DNA from: Alkanindiges hydrocarboniclasticus
Lineage (GTDB): Bacteria > Pseudomonadota > Gammaproteobacteria > Pseudomonadales > Moraxellaceae
Direction of reading: 5' to 3'
Length of the DNA stretch: 64,000 nucleotides
NCBI RefSeq assembly: GCF_001982605.1
Contig: NZ_MLCN01000008.1
Location: 234,560 to 298,559 of the forward strand
The notes beneath the pieces were generated by a model. The model had not been told where the DNA came from. It saw nothing but the letters and a program-made list of their open reading frames with translations, and searched no databases. Both the position numbers and the translations under genes were made by a program. Of the stretch, positions 56,982-64,000 are shown piece by piece; position 1 is the first letter of the stretch, and each line of letters opens with the position of its first letter.

Positions 56982-58367
56982 ATGAGTATGAAATACGTTC
57001 AACAGGGTATTTTTGCAGCAGTATGTTCCATTGTCGTTAGTCAGTCCGGCATAGCGGCAACTCCTGTTGATTTCTCATCATTAGTTCAGACAGTTAGCCC
57101 TGCGGTTGTTCGCGTGAACGTTTCCAAAAAGCTGAGTCAGGAAGAATTATTACAACAACAAATGCCTGAGCTGCTTCGCCGTTTTTTTGGCAATAATATC
57201 CAGATTCCCAATCAGCGCATACCACAGGAGCAAAGTGCCTATGGTAGTGCTTTTTTCATTACCAAAGATGGCTATTTGCTTACTAACCACCATGTTGTTA
57301 GCGATGCCAGCAAGGTCACTATTACTTTAAATGACCGCCGTGAGATTGATGCCGAACTGGTCGGAAGTGATGCCCGTACTGATGTAGCCGTGCTAAAAGT
57401 TAAAGGCAGTGATTTTCCAGCCTTGCGTACAGGCGATGCGAACCGCTTAAAAGTGGGTGAACCTGTACTGGCTATTGGCTCACCGTTTGGCTTTGATTAT
57501 TCCGCTTCTGCCGGGATTGTAAGTGCAAAATCACGCACCATGTCGCGTGAAAATGCCGTACCTTTTATTCAAACCGATGTGGCCTTAAACCCGGGTAATT
57601 CAGGGGGTCCCCTATTTAACCAGCAGGGTGAGGTAGTGGGTATTAACTCACGGATTTTTAGTGGCACTGGTGGCTACATGGGTTTGTCGTTTTCAATTCC
57701 CATTGATGTGGCCATGGACGTTGCCAACCAGATTATTAAAACCGGCAAGGTGTCGCGGGCTTATCTGGGCGTCATGTTACAGGATATTGACCGTAACCTT
57801 GCCGAAGCATATGAGCTGTCACGTCCAGAAGGGGCGCTGGTAACGCAGGTATCGGAAGATACCCCTGCCAGCAAGGCGGGTTTGAAAGCCGGGGATATTA
57901 TCCTTGCCTACAATGGCACCACGATTAATCGCACTACAGATTTAATTAACCTGATTAATCGCACACGCCCAAACCAGACGGCAACTATGGTGGTGCAACG
58001 CAACAATAAACAGTTATCCCTAAGCGCCATGTTAACCAGTGCGCCTGATGACACACCAGCCGCTGAAAGCATGAAAACTGATCAGGGGAAAGGGCCTTCG
58101 CTGGGCATGCAATTGCGTGACTTAACTCCCGCTGAAACCCAGAGTCTCAAAGTAAAAGGCGTTGTAATTACTGATGTATTACCGGGCGGATTGGCTGCCC
58201 ACGCCGGTTTATTGCCGGGTGATGTAATCACCCGTTTAAATAATACAGAGACTCCAAATGCAGTAGCCTTGTTAAATGTGATTCGTAACTTGCCATTAAA
58301 CCGTGTAGTCCGTGTTGCTATTCAGCGCGATGGTGTGCCAGCGATTGTTGGATTAAGGGTAGAGTAA
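56982..58367 (+). CDS. degP: Periplasmic DegP/MucD-type serine endoprotease
   Basis: HtrA-family protease and chaperone for misfolded envelope proteins. A 461-residue protein with signal peptide ending SGIAA (residue 26). The triad is His104 (LLTNHHVVSD), Asp134 (ARTDVAVLKV) and Ser207 (LNPGNSGGPLFN). Two PDZ domains follow (about residues 260-350, YLGVMLQDIDRNLAEAYEL; and 370-460, PSLGMQLRDLTPAETQSLK). Length and two PDZ domains fit DegP/MucD rather than single-PDZ DegS. AGGAAGG precedes the ATG. A promoter of envelope-stress type is expected in the 257-base gap upstream but I cannot identify it. Confidence 0.94.
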   Translation: MSMKYVQQGIFAAVCSIVVSQSGIAATPVDFSSLVQTVSPAVVRVNVSKKLSQEELLQQQMPELLRRFFGNNIQIPNQRIPQEQSAYGSAFFITKDGYLLTNHHVVSDASKVTITLNDRREIDAELVGSDARTDVAVLKVKGSDFPALRTGDANRLKVGEPVLAIGSPFGFDYSASAGIVSAKSRTMSRENAVPFIQTDVALNPGNSGGPLFNQQGEVVGINSRIFSGTGGYMGLSFSIPIDVAMDVANQIIKTGKVSRAYLGVMLQDIDRNLAEAYELSRPEGALVTQVSEDTPASKAGLKAGDIILAYNGTTINRTTDLINLINRTRPNQTATMVVQRNNKQLSLSAMLTSAPDDTPAAESMKTDQGKGPSLGMQLRDLTPAETQSLKVKGVVITDVLPGGLAAHAGLLPGDVITRLNNTETPNAVALLNVIRNLPLNRVVRVAIQRDGVPAIVGLRVE

Positions 58368-58373
58368 AGAAAA

Positions 58374-58404
58374 TACAAAAGAGGGGTATTTCTCCTCTTT
58401 TGTA
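58374..58404 (+). terminator. Terminator-like hairpin after degP
   Basis: TACAAAAGAGG/CCTCTTTTGTA, perfect 11-bp arms, 6 bases after the degP stop. The T-run is inside the 3' arm, so efficiency is uncertain. It marks the boundary to the A+T-rich capsule locus. Confidence 0.7.
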
Positions 58405-58425
58405 CAAAATGTTAATAAATGTATT

Positions 58426-58454
58426 TTGTGCTTATGTCACAATAGACATATGAA
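58426..58454 (+). promoter_or_regulatory. Candidate promoter of the capsule export operon
   Basis: TTGTGC (58426-58431) and TATGAA (58449-58454) with a 17-base spacer, 24 bases before kpsM. An inverted repeat ATGTC-6-GACAT lies in the spacer and could be an operator. Confidence 0.35.
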
Positions 58455-58477
58455 TTTGGGTTAATCTTTTTATTTCC

Positions 58478-59290
58478 ATGACTGAAATTATCGACCGTCC
58501 GCTGCCGCTAAAACCGCGTGGTGGTTTAGCAGTGCAATATGCTGCTATTCGGGCCTTATTTTTACGCGAGCTGCAGACTCGATTTGGGCATTATCGTCTT
58601 GGATATTTGTGGGCAATTTTAGAGCCTGGTCTGTTAGTAGGAACTAAGCTTGTGCTTTTCGGCTCTATTATGCAGAGGGCTATTCCTTCTATGAGCTACT
58701 CTTTGTTTCTCATATGTGGGGTTTTACCTTTTCTGATGGTAATGAGGTCAGCTACTAAATCTATGGGGGCGGTTTCTAGTAATAAAGGCTTATTTATATA
58801 TAGATCCGTAAAACCTATAGATGCAGTTATAGCTAGAGTTTTATTGGAAGGCATTCTTTATTTTATAGTATTTTTTATCTTTCTCTTTGCTTTAGTATAT
58901 GCAGGAGATGAGATTAGCTTTAGTAATATTCCTGCATTATTGGGTTGTTGGCTTATTTTATTGATATTCTCTCTAGGCTTCTCATTAATCATGGCTGTTT
59001 TGGGAGATTTATCTGAAGAGCTGGCTAAATTTGTTAAATCGTTTTTTTTCATTTTATATTTTTTATCTGCTGTGATGTATTCAGTAAATACCATTCCAGT
59101 ACAGTATCATGTCTATATTTTATGGAATCCTATTGTGCATGGTCTAGAGTACATGCGTCATACTATTAATCCAGATTATTCTATAAATTTTATCTCTTTA
59201 AGATATCTAATTTATAGCACAATTATAGTCTTATTTGTAGGTTTATTAAGTTATAAATCTCGCGAAAGGATAATGTTAAAGACAAAATGA
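58478..59290 (+). CDS. kpsM: Capsule polysaccharide ABC exporter permease (KpsM/CtrC type)
   Basis: Inner-membrane ABC-2 permease that exports group 2 capsule polysaccharide. A 270-residue protein. The N-terminal amphipathic stretch AIRALFLRELQTRFGHYRLG, followed by GYLWAILEPGLLVGTKLVLF, is the KpsM/BexB/CtrC signature. About six membrane helices follow, and the C-terminus SYKSRERIMLKTK is basic. Codon use is clearly A+T-rich from about residue 50, unlike the DegP gene upstream. It overlaps kpsT by 4 bases (ATGA). Confidence 0.93.
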   Translation: MTEIIDRPLPLKPRGGLAVQYAAIRALFLRELQTRFGHYRLGYLWAILEPGLLVGTKLVLFGSIMQRAIPSMSYSLFLICGVLPFLMVMRSATKSMGAVSSNKGLFIYRSVKPIDAVIARVLLEGILYFIVFFIFLFALVYAGDEISFSNIPALLGCWLILLIFSLGFSLIMAVLGDLSEELAKFVKSFFFILYFLSAVMYSVNTIPVQYHVYILWNPIVHGLEYMRHTINPDYSINFISLRYLIYSTIIVLFVGLLSYKSRERIMLKTK

Positions 59291-59955
59291 TTATACTTGA
59301 AAACTTAACCAAGTCATATGTAACTCCAAAAGGTCGTCACTATGTGTTTAAAAACTTGAATGCTGTATTGCCTGAAAATAAAAGTGTAGCTTTGCTTGGT
59401 AAAAATGGTGCTGGAAAAAGTACTTTGCTACGTATTATTGGTGGTATTGATCATCCTGATTCAGGTAAAGTTCTCACGAATGCTTCTATCTCGTGGCCTG
59501 TGGGAATGGCAGGAGGTTTTCAGGGCAGTTTAACAGGTCGACAAAACGTAAAGTTTGTATCACGCCTCTATGTTCCAGAAAGCGAAGTTAATAATAAAGT
59601 TGATTTTGTTGAGGATTTTGCGGAGTTAGGTAAATATTTTGATATGCCTATTAAGAGTTATTCTTCAGGTATGCGTGCAAGAATAGGTTTTGGTTTAAGT
59701 ATGGCATTTGATTTTGATTATTATCTTCTTGATGAGGCGGGGGCAGTAGGTGATGCAAGTTTTAGAGCTAAGAGTCAGATATTTCTGGATAATTTGAAAA
59801 AAAATGCCAACATTATTATGGTATCACATAATTTGAAGGATTTACCACGTAATTGTGATGTGGGTATAGTGGTAATGAATGGTGAGGCTATATTTTATGA
59901 AAACGTTGAAGAAGCGGTAGAGGTATATAAACAATATGCGCTTGCTAAAAAATAA
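59287..59955 (+). CDS. kpsT: Capsule polysaccharide ABC exporter ATPase (KpsT/CtrD type)
   Basis: ATPase partner of KpsM. A 222-residue protein: MIILENLTKSYVTPKGRHYV at the start, Walker A LLGKNGAGKSTLLRIIGGID (about residues 38-57), signature YSSGMRARIGFGLSMA, Walker B FDYYLLDEAGAVGD (Ala replaces the usual Thr/Ile region of this subfamily) and switch His MVSHNLKDL. Length is typical of KpsT. It overlaps kpsM by 4 bases and kpsE by 20. Confidence 0.93.
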   Translation: MIILENLTKSYVTPKGRHYVFKNLNAVLPENKSVALLGKNGAGKSTLLRIIGGIDHPDSGKVLTNASISWPVGMAGGFQGSLTGRQNVKFVSRLYVPESEVNNKVDFVEDFAELGKYFDMPIKSYSSGMRARIGFGLSMAFDFDYYLLDEAGAVGDASFRAKSQIFLDNLKKNANIIMVSHNLKDLPRNCDVGIVVMNGEAIFYENVEEAVEVYKQYALAKK

Positions 59956-61039
59956 CCGTATTTGGTTAATCTATTTTTCAGTAGTATTAATACCTCTGCT
60001 TACTATCAGTTTTTACCTTTTTACTTTGGCAAAAGATCGTTATGTTTCAACTTCGGTTGTGATCGTTAAGCAGGTGGGGCAGGTTGGAATTGAACAAACA
60101 AATGGTTTAGGGGCGCTCTTAGGTGTAAATAATACAAGTGCAGAAGATGCCCAATTCCTAAAAGCATATATTCAATCACCAGATATGATTTATCAGCTTA
60201 ATAAAGAGCTAAACTTGATTGATGAGTTCAAGGGGGATGGTTCTGATCCTATTTTTCAACTGCCAGCCAATGCTTCTGTAGAGACATTGGTGAATTATTT
60301 TAATAAACGTGTTCAAGTGAATCTTGATGAAAAAACCATGATGTTAAAGGTAGTCACTCAAGGATTTTCGCCTGAATTTTCATTAAAATTAAATAAAGCC
60401 ATTTTGTCACAAAGTGAGCAATTCATTAATAATGTTTCACAAAGAATTGCTAAAGACCAGCTTGTATTTGCGCAAGATCAACTTAATGAAGCTACTTCAC
60501 AACTTTCAATGGCACGAACTCGACTATTAAACTATCAAAATCAGAATCAAATGTTTGATCCCCAAACGCAAGCTCTGGCGGTAGCACAATTAGTAACAGG
60601 GCTAGAGTCAAATTTGGCACAATTACGTACAGAAGAGCGTATGTTGTTAAGCTATTTAAATCCAGATGCCCCACAGGTCATAGCGGTTCGCAGCCAAATA
60701 ATTGCATTAGAGCAACAAATTAATCTTGAAAAATCAAAGCTTACCTCTAAAAGCGCTGGAAATAAGCTTAATAGTCGGGCAGCTGATTTCGAAGCTCTTA
60801 AAGCTCAGGTAGAATTTAATACTGATCTTTATAAAATATCTCTAGGTTCATTAGAAAAAGCTCGATTAGAGGCAGTACGTAAGCTTAAAAATGTAATCGT
60901 AATTACCAGTCCTCAATTGGCACAGGATGCTTACTATCCACGTCGCGGTTATATTTTATTATCGGCGTTTTTTATACTTACCGTTTTATTTGGTATCGGG
61001 CAGCTTATTGCTTCAGTCATTCGTGAGCATCAGGAGTAA
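59936..61039 (+). CDS. kpsE: Capsule export inner-membrane/periplasmic adaptor (KpsE/CtrB type)
   Basis: Polysaccharide co-polymerase-like protein that links the ABC exporter to the outer-membrane channel. A 367-residue protein with an N-terminal membrane helix (about 8-30, IWLIYFSVVLIPLLTISFYL), a large periplasmic coiled-coil domain (QLNEATSQLSMARTRLLNYQ) and a C-terminal helix (GYILLSAFFILTVLFGIGQL) preceded by the family's YYPRRG. No tyrosine-kinase P-loop, as expected for this class. The start overlaps kpsT by 20 bases. Confidence 0.9.
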   Translation: MRLLKNNRIWLIYFSVVLIPLLTISFYLFTLAKDRYVSTSVVIVKQVGQVGIEQTNGLGALLGVNNTSAEDAQFLKAYIQSPDMIYQLNKELNLIDEFKGDGSDPIFQLPANASVETLVNYFNKRVQVNLDEKTMMLKVVTQGFSPEFSLKLNKAILSQSEQFINNVSQRIAKDQLVFAQDQLNEATSQLSMARTRLLNYQNQNQMFDPQTQALAVAQLVTGLESNLAQLRTEERMLLSYLNPDAPQVIAVRSQIIALEQQINLEKSKLTSKSAGNKLNSRAADFEALKAQVEFNTDLYKISLGSLEKARLEAVRKLKNVIVITSPQLAQDAYYPRRGYILLSAFFILTVLFGIGQLIASVIREHQE

Positions 61040-61043
61040 TACA

Positions 61044-62750
61044 ATGAAAAAATTAGCTTTGTTGATGGCAATCTCCTGTGTTGGCAGCTCCGGCTTTGCC
61101 GCTGTAAATAACTATTTACCTGAAGATCTTGGGGTAGCAAGCAATTTAAGCAATAACCCTGCTTATCAAACCCAAAATAATGAAGCAAATTCTGTGGCTG
61201 CTGCAACCATGTTGCCTTCTAATTCAATCATTAATATGGGCAATACCTCTCCATCTATTAATAATACTGATAGTCATATGTTTGGTGCGCAGCTGTTTAA
61301 AGGTGCTTTTGCCAGTAGCTCCGGAAGTACTTTTAATTCCAGTTATATGATTAATCCTGGGGATAACATTCAATTGCGCTTATGGGGTGCTTATCAATTT
61401 GCGGGTACACTTACTGTAGATCCACAAGGCAATATTTTCATTCCTAATGTTGGACCGTTAAAAGTTGCGGGTGTTAATAATGGTCAACTGCAAAATATTG
61501 TTCAGCAAGCTGTTCGCCGGGTATATGTTTCCAACGTTGGCGTCTATGCAGCCTTGGAGCAGGCACAGCCGGTCAAAGTTCTGGTTACAGGGTCAGTAAC
61601 TCAGCCAGGCTCTTATGGCGGGGTATCTTCTGACTCAGTGCTTGCTTATCTTGACCGGGCAGGAGGTGTTGATTCAGAACGCGGCAGCTATGTCGATGTA
61701 GAGATCCTACGGAATGGTCGAATTATGCAATATGTTAATCTTTACGATTTTTTGCTAGCTGGTCAAATTCAACCCTTTGCTTTTAAAGATGGTGACGTCA
61801 TTGTAGTAGCACCACGTAAACACACTTTTTCCATTGGCGGAGAAGTTTATAACGCTTACGATTTTGAATTCGATGTACCAGAGTTAACAGTAGCTAAAGC
61901 ATTATCGGTTGCCCGCTTGAAACCTGGTGCCACCAATATTAGTATTATGCGCAGGCAAGGCACAGAATTTAAAAGTGAATACTATACGCTTGCGCAGGCT
62001 CAAAATGTCTTGTTGCAAGATGGTGATGTCGTCACTGTGACAGCAGATCGCTATGCGGGCACGATTCAAGTAAGGATAGAAGGGGCGCATAATGGTGCGC
62101 ATGCTATTGTATTGCCTTATGGTTCAACCTTAAAACAGGTTTTACAGCAAATAAAGCCGAATAGCCTTTCTCAAGTAGATGCAATACAGTTATTTAGACC
62201 TTCTGTAGCAGTGCGCCAGAAAGAGATGCTCAATATTTCTCTAGATAAACTGGAAGAGGCAACTTTGTCAGTGCGTTCAGCCACACGTGAAGAAGCAGAA
62301 CTGCGTTTAAAGGATGCTGAACTTATCAAACAGTTTGTGGCTAAGGCACGGCAGATACAACCTAAAGGCCAGGTAATTCTTAATAAGAATAATCTTGACA
62401 GTATTATATTGGAGCAGGGAGATACTGTCAGCATACCGGAAAAAACTTCTATTACACTGATTCATGGTGAGGTGATGTTTCCGAATGCTGTAGCCTGGGC
62501 GCCTCAGATCAAAGCCAAAGACTATATTAAACAGGTTGGCGGTTATACCCAAAAATCAAATAAATCCAAGATTATTATTATTCATCAAAATGGTGAATCA
62601 GAACTGGTAAGCGCTAATTATATGGTTAAGCAAGGTGATGAAATTATGGTACTGCCTAAAGTTTCTACCAAAAGTGTGGAAATCGGACGTGGTTTAACAC
62701 AAATTTTATATCAATTGGCAATTGCCGCCAAAGTTGTTTTAGATTTTTAA
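61044..62750 (+). CDS. kpsD: Capsule export outer-membrane/periplasmic protein (KpsD type)
   Basis: Polysaccharide export protein that completes the route across the periplasm and outer membrane. A 568-residue protein starting MKKLALLMAISCVG; CAGGAG lies 7 bases upstream, and the frame to 60927 would overlap kpsE. Signal peptide to about residue 20. The export domain begins near residue 100 (SYMINPGDNIQLRLWGAYQF, VDPQGNIFIPNVGPLKV) and is followed by SLBB-like repeats (VLVTGSVTQPGSYGGVSSDS, FSIGGEVYNAYDFEF, LIHGEVMFPNAVAWAP). The length and multiple SLBB domains match KpsD rather than Wza or CtrA. A Cys at residue 12 is not a convincing lipobox. Confidence 0.9.
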   Translation: MKKLALLMAISCVGSSGFAAVNNYLPEDLGVASNLSNNPAYQTQNNEANSVAAATMLPSNSIINMGNTSPSINNTDSHMFGAQLFKGAFASSSGSTFNSSYMINPGDNIQLRLWGAYQFAGTLTVDPQGNIFIPNVGPLKVAGVNNGQLQNIVQQAVRRVYVSNVGVYAALEQAQPVKVLVTGSVTQPGSYGGVSSDSVLAYLDRAGGVDSERGSYVDVEILRNGRIMQYVNLYDFLLAGQIQPFAFKDGDVIVVAPRKHTFSIGGEVYNAYDFEFDVPELTVAKALSVARLKPGATNISIMRRQGTEFKSEYYTLAQAQNVLLQDGDVVTVTADRYAGTIQVRIEGAHNGAHAIVLPYGSTLKQVLQQIKPNSLSQVDAIQLFRPSVAVRQKEMLNISLDKLEEATLSVRSATREEAELRLKDAELIKQFVAKARQIQPKGQVILNKNNLDSIILEQGDTVSIPEKTSITLIHGEVMFPNAVAWAPQIKAKDYIKQVGGYTQKSNKSKIIIIHQNGESELVSANYMVKQGDEIMVLPKVSTKSVEIGRGLTQILYQLAIAAKVVLDF

Positions 62751-62763
62751 GGGAAAGTGTAGC

Positions 62764-64000
62764 ATGAGTTTAATTAGCCTTTTTACTGATCATGGGAAGC
62801 GTAAAGTAGATATTAATTTAAGATTAAAAAAAATCAGAAAAAACATAGCAGATTTACCTGAATTAATTGAGAATCTTAGTATTTTAAATAAAAATAAAAA
62901 AATCAAAAAGTTGTTGAAAGACCCAAGGAAATTTTTTTTAGATAGTAAGTTTTTTCCGAATAGTTTTGAACCTATCGTAAATGAAGTATTTAATTTTAAA
63001 GATGGTATTGATGTTGTTAGGTTTGAAAGTTTTATTTCTTTAGAAGATTTAGAGAATGATAGACCTCTTATACTCATCTTTAATTGTAATGATTGGAAAA
63101 GAGAGTATATTTTAAATTATTTTCCTAATAACCATTTATTATTTGCCCCTATTAAATATAATGATAAAGAAATTCGGTTGGCTCTTGAAAAAATTTATGC
63201 TTATAAAACTCCTCAAAGTGTGATAATTTGGGGTAGTCAGCATAATGAAAGCGTATTAAGTTATTGTAGGGATTATAATATTTCTATTAAAAGAGTAGAA
63301 GATGGTTTTTTACGCTCTGCTCAATTAGGTGTAGAATATAGCCGCCCATTATCATTGGCTTTTGATAGTTTAGGTTTATATTTTGATAGTTATAAAGCAT
63401 CAGATGTTGAAAACTTGCTAAATTTTGAAAGTCTAGAAAACTATGATGACTATATTGAGCAATCTATTGCTTTAATTAATTTAATTAAAATATTAAAAAT
63501 TAGTAAATACAATAAACCTAGCTTATATAATATAGAAGAGATTTTGGGTCCAAAGCTTAAGAAAAGAATCTTGGTAATTGGTCAAAGTAGAAATGATGCA
63601 TCATTGCGCTTAGGTGGAGTTGATGATTACTCAATTGAAAACATGATTGATATAGTTAATAGTGAGCATAAAAATGTTGAAATCATATATAAGCCACATC
63701 CTGACGAGATTTATAAAAATTTGGCGAACTTAGAAACATATAATAATGTCCGTACTTTAATAGAAGATGTTAATCTTGGTGATATTTTTGAATGTGTTGA
63801 TCATGTATATGTCTATACATCTTTAAGTGGAATGGAAGCATTATTTTATAACTTGAAAGTTACCGTGCTTGGTAAGCCATTTTATGCAGGTTGGGGCCTT
63901 ACTGATGATAGAAAAGAAATTAGTAGAAGATATAGAAAATTAAGTTTATTAGAGTTATTTTATATTAGTTATGTATTATATCCAACATATGAAATCAATA
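62764..64000 (+). CDS. kpsC: KpsC-like capsule beta-Kdo transferase (3' partial)
   Basis: 412 codons visible and open to the right edge. The ATG at 62764 follows AGGGAAAG. Residues about 1-150 are very A+T-rich in coding and include KLLKDPRKFFLDSKFF, a motif I associate with capsule-assembly enzymes. From about residue 155 the KpsC/LipA signature appears: VIIWGSQHNES, VEDGFLRSAQLGVEYSRPLS, IYKPHPDE and YTSLSGMEALFYNL ... GKPFYAGWGLTDDR. KpsC builds the poly-Kdo linker on lysophosphatidylglycerol with KpsS. Whether this is full-length two-domain KpsC cannot be seen; the N-terminal extension is longer than in E. coli KpsC. It lies 13 bases after kpsD. Confidence 0.85.
   Translation, partial: MSLISLFTDHGKRKVDINLRLKKIRKNIADLPELIENLSILNKNKKIKKLLKDPRKFFLDSKFFPNSFEPIVNEVFNFKDGIDVVRFESFISLEDLENDRPLILIFNCNDWKREYILNYFPNNHLLFAPIKYNDKEIRLALEKIYAYKTPQSVIIWGSQHNESVLSYCRDYNISIKRVEDGFLRSAQLGVEYSRPLSLAFDSLGLYFDSYKASDVENLLNFESLENYDDYIEQSIALINLIKILKISKYNKPSLYNIEEILGPKLKKRILVIGQSRNDASLRLGGVDDYSIENMIDIVNSEHKNVEIIYKPHPDEIYKNLANLETYNNVRTLIEDVNLGDIFECVDHVYVYTSLSGMEALFYNLKVTVLGKPFYAGWGLTDDRKEISRRYRKLSLLELFYISYVLYPTYEIN

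Noticed and set aside
62790..63077. 95-codon minus-strand frame at the right end
   Set aside because: It is the shadow of the KpsC-like coding region, which has a ribosome-binding site and family motifs and runs open to the edge.
1..64000. CRISPR arrays, insertion sequences, toxin-antitoxin pairs, prophage
   Set aside because: No regularly spaced direct repeats, transposase, integrase or phage structural genes are visible on either strand.

Overview
The window looks like chromosome of a gammaproteobacterium in the Moraxellaceae, close to Acinetobacter. The main evidence is a clear CarO outer-membrane protein, together with an Acinetobacter-like gene set (tol-pal, fused MaeB, NadM-type NMN adenylyltransferase, SthA). 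Base composition over most of the window looks higher in G+C than typical A. baumannii, so a related genus such as Alkanindiges is possible; that is inference. I found no tRNA, rRNA, CRISPR array, insertion sequence or prophage.

Layout. 1-3.6 kb: two overlapping genes for exported beta-helix/CSLREA-type surface proteins with GlyGly-CTERM-like tails; the first is cut by the left edge. 3.6-5.0 kb: an ECF sigma factor, a small membrane protein (putative anti-sigma) and a DUF3106 protein. 5.1-7.1 kb: an RNA methyltransferase and fructose-1,6-bisphosphatase. 7.2-12.6 kb: the complete ybgC-tolQRAB-pal envelope operon on the minus strand, closed by a terminator. 12.6-14.0 kb: a tandem pair of Bor-family lipoproteins and a hairpin-rich stretch with no convincing gene. 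14.0-17.1 kb: ruvB, ruvA and dgt. 17.5-24.2 kb, plus strand: an exported LEA-like protein, purL, a NIF3-like protein, nadM and a YceI protein. 24.4-29.9 kb, minus strand: bcp, a small secreted protein with queC and queE (7-deazaguanine synthesis), dapD, a membrane protein, periplasmic hydroxyisourate hydrolase and lipA. 30.2-40.0 kb: sthA, an OmpW-like porin, cca, maeB and a large PAS-GGDEF-EAL protein. 40.2-45.2 kb: rsmE, bioA, a membrane protein, metF, and ahcY preceded by an S-adenosylhomocysteine riboswitch. 45.6-52.1 kb: carO, cysB and a sulfate-uptake operon (sbp, a serine hydrolase, cysT, cysW, cysA). 52.3-58.4 kb: pabC-mltG-tmk, nadB and a DegP/MucD protease.

58.5-64.0 kb: the start of an ABC-transporter-dependent (group 2) capsule locus, kpsM-T-E-D followed by a KpsC-like Kdo transferase cut by the right edge. 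Base composition drops sharply to A+T-rich here and genes overlap tightly, which suggests a transferred surface-polysaccharide cassette.

Working together: AhcY and MetF act in the activated-methyl cycle, and the riboswitch ties AhcY to its own substrate. CysB, Sbp and CysTWA supply sulfur. NadB and NadM feed NAD synthesis, which SthA and MaeB use. TolQRAB-Pal, DegP, MltG, the porins and the capsule exporter serve the envelope. Most of the window is ordinary core genome. The parts that repay a second look are the left-edge surface proteins, the LEA-like protein, the Bor pair, the hairpins near 13.9 and 34.5 kb, and the capsule locus.
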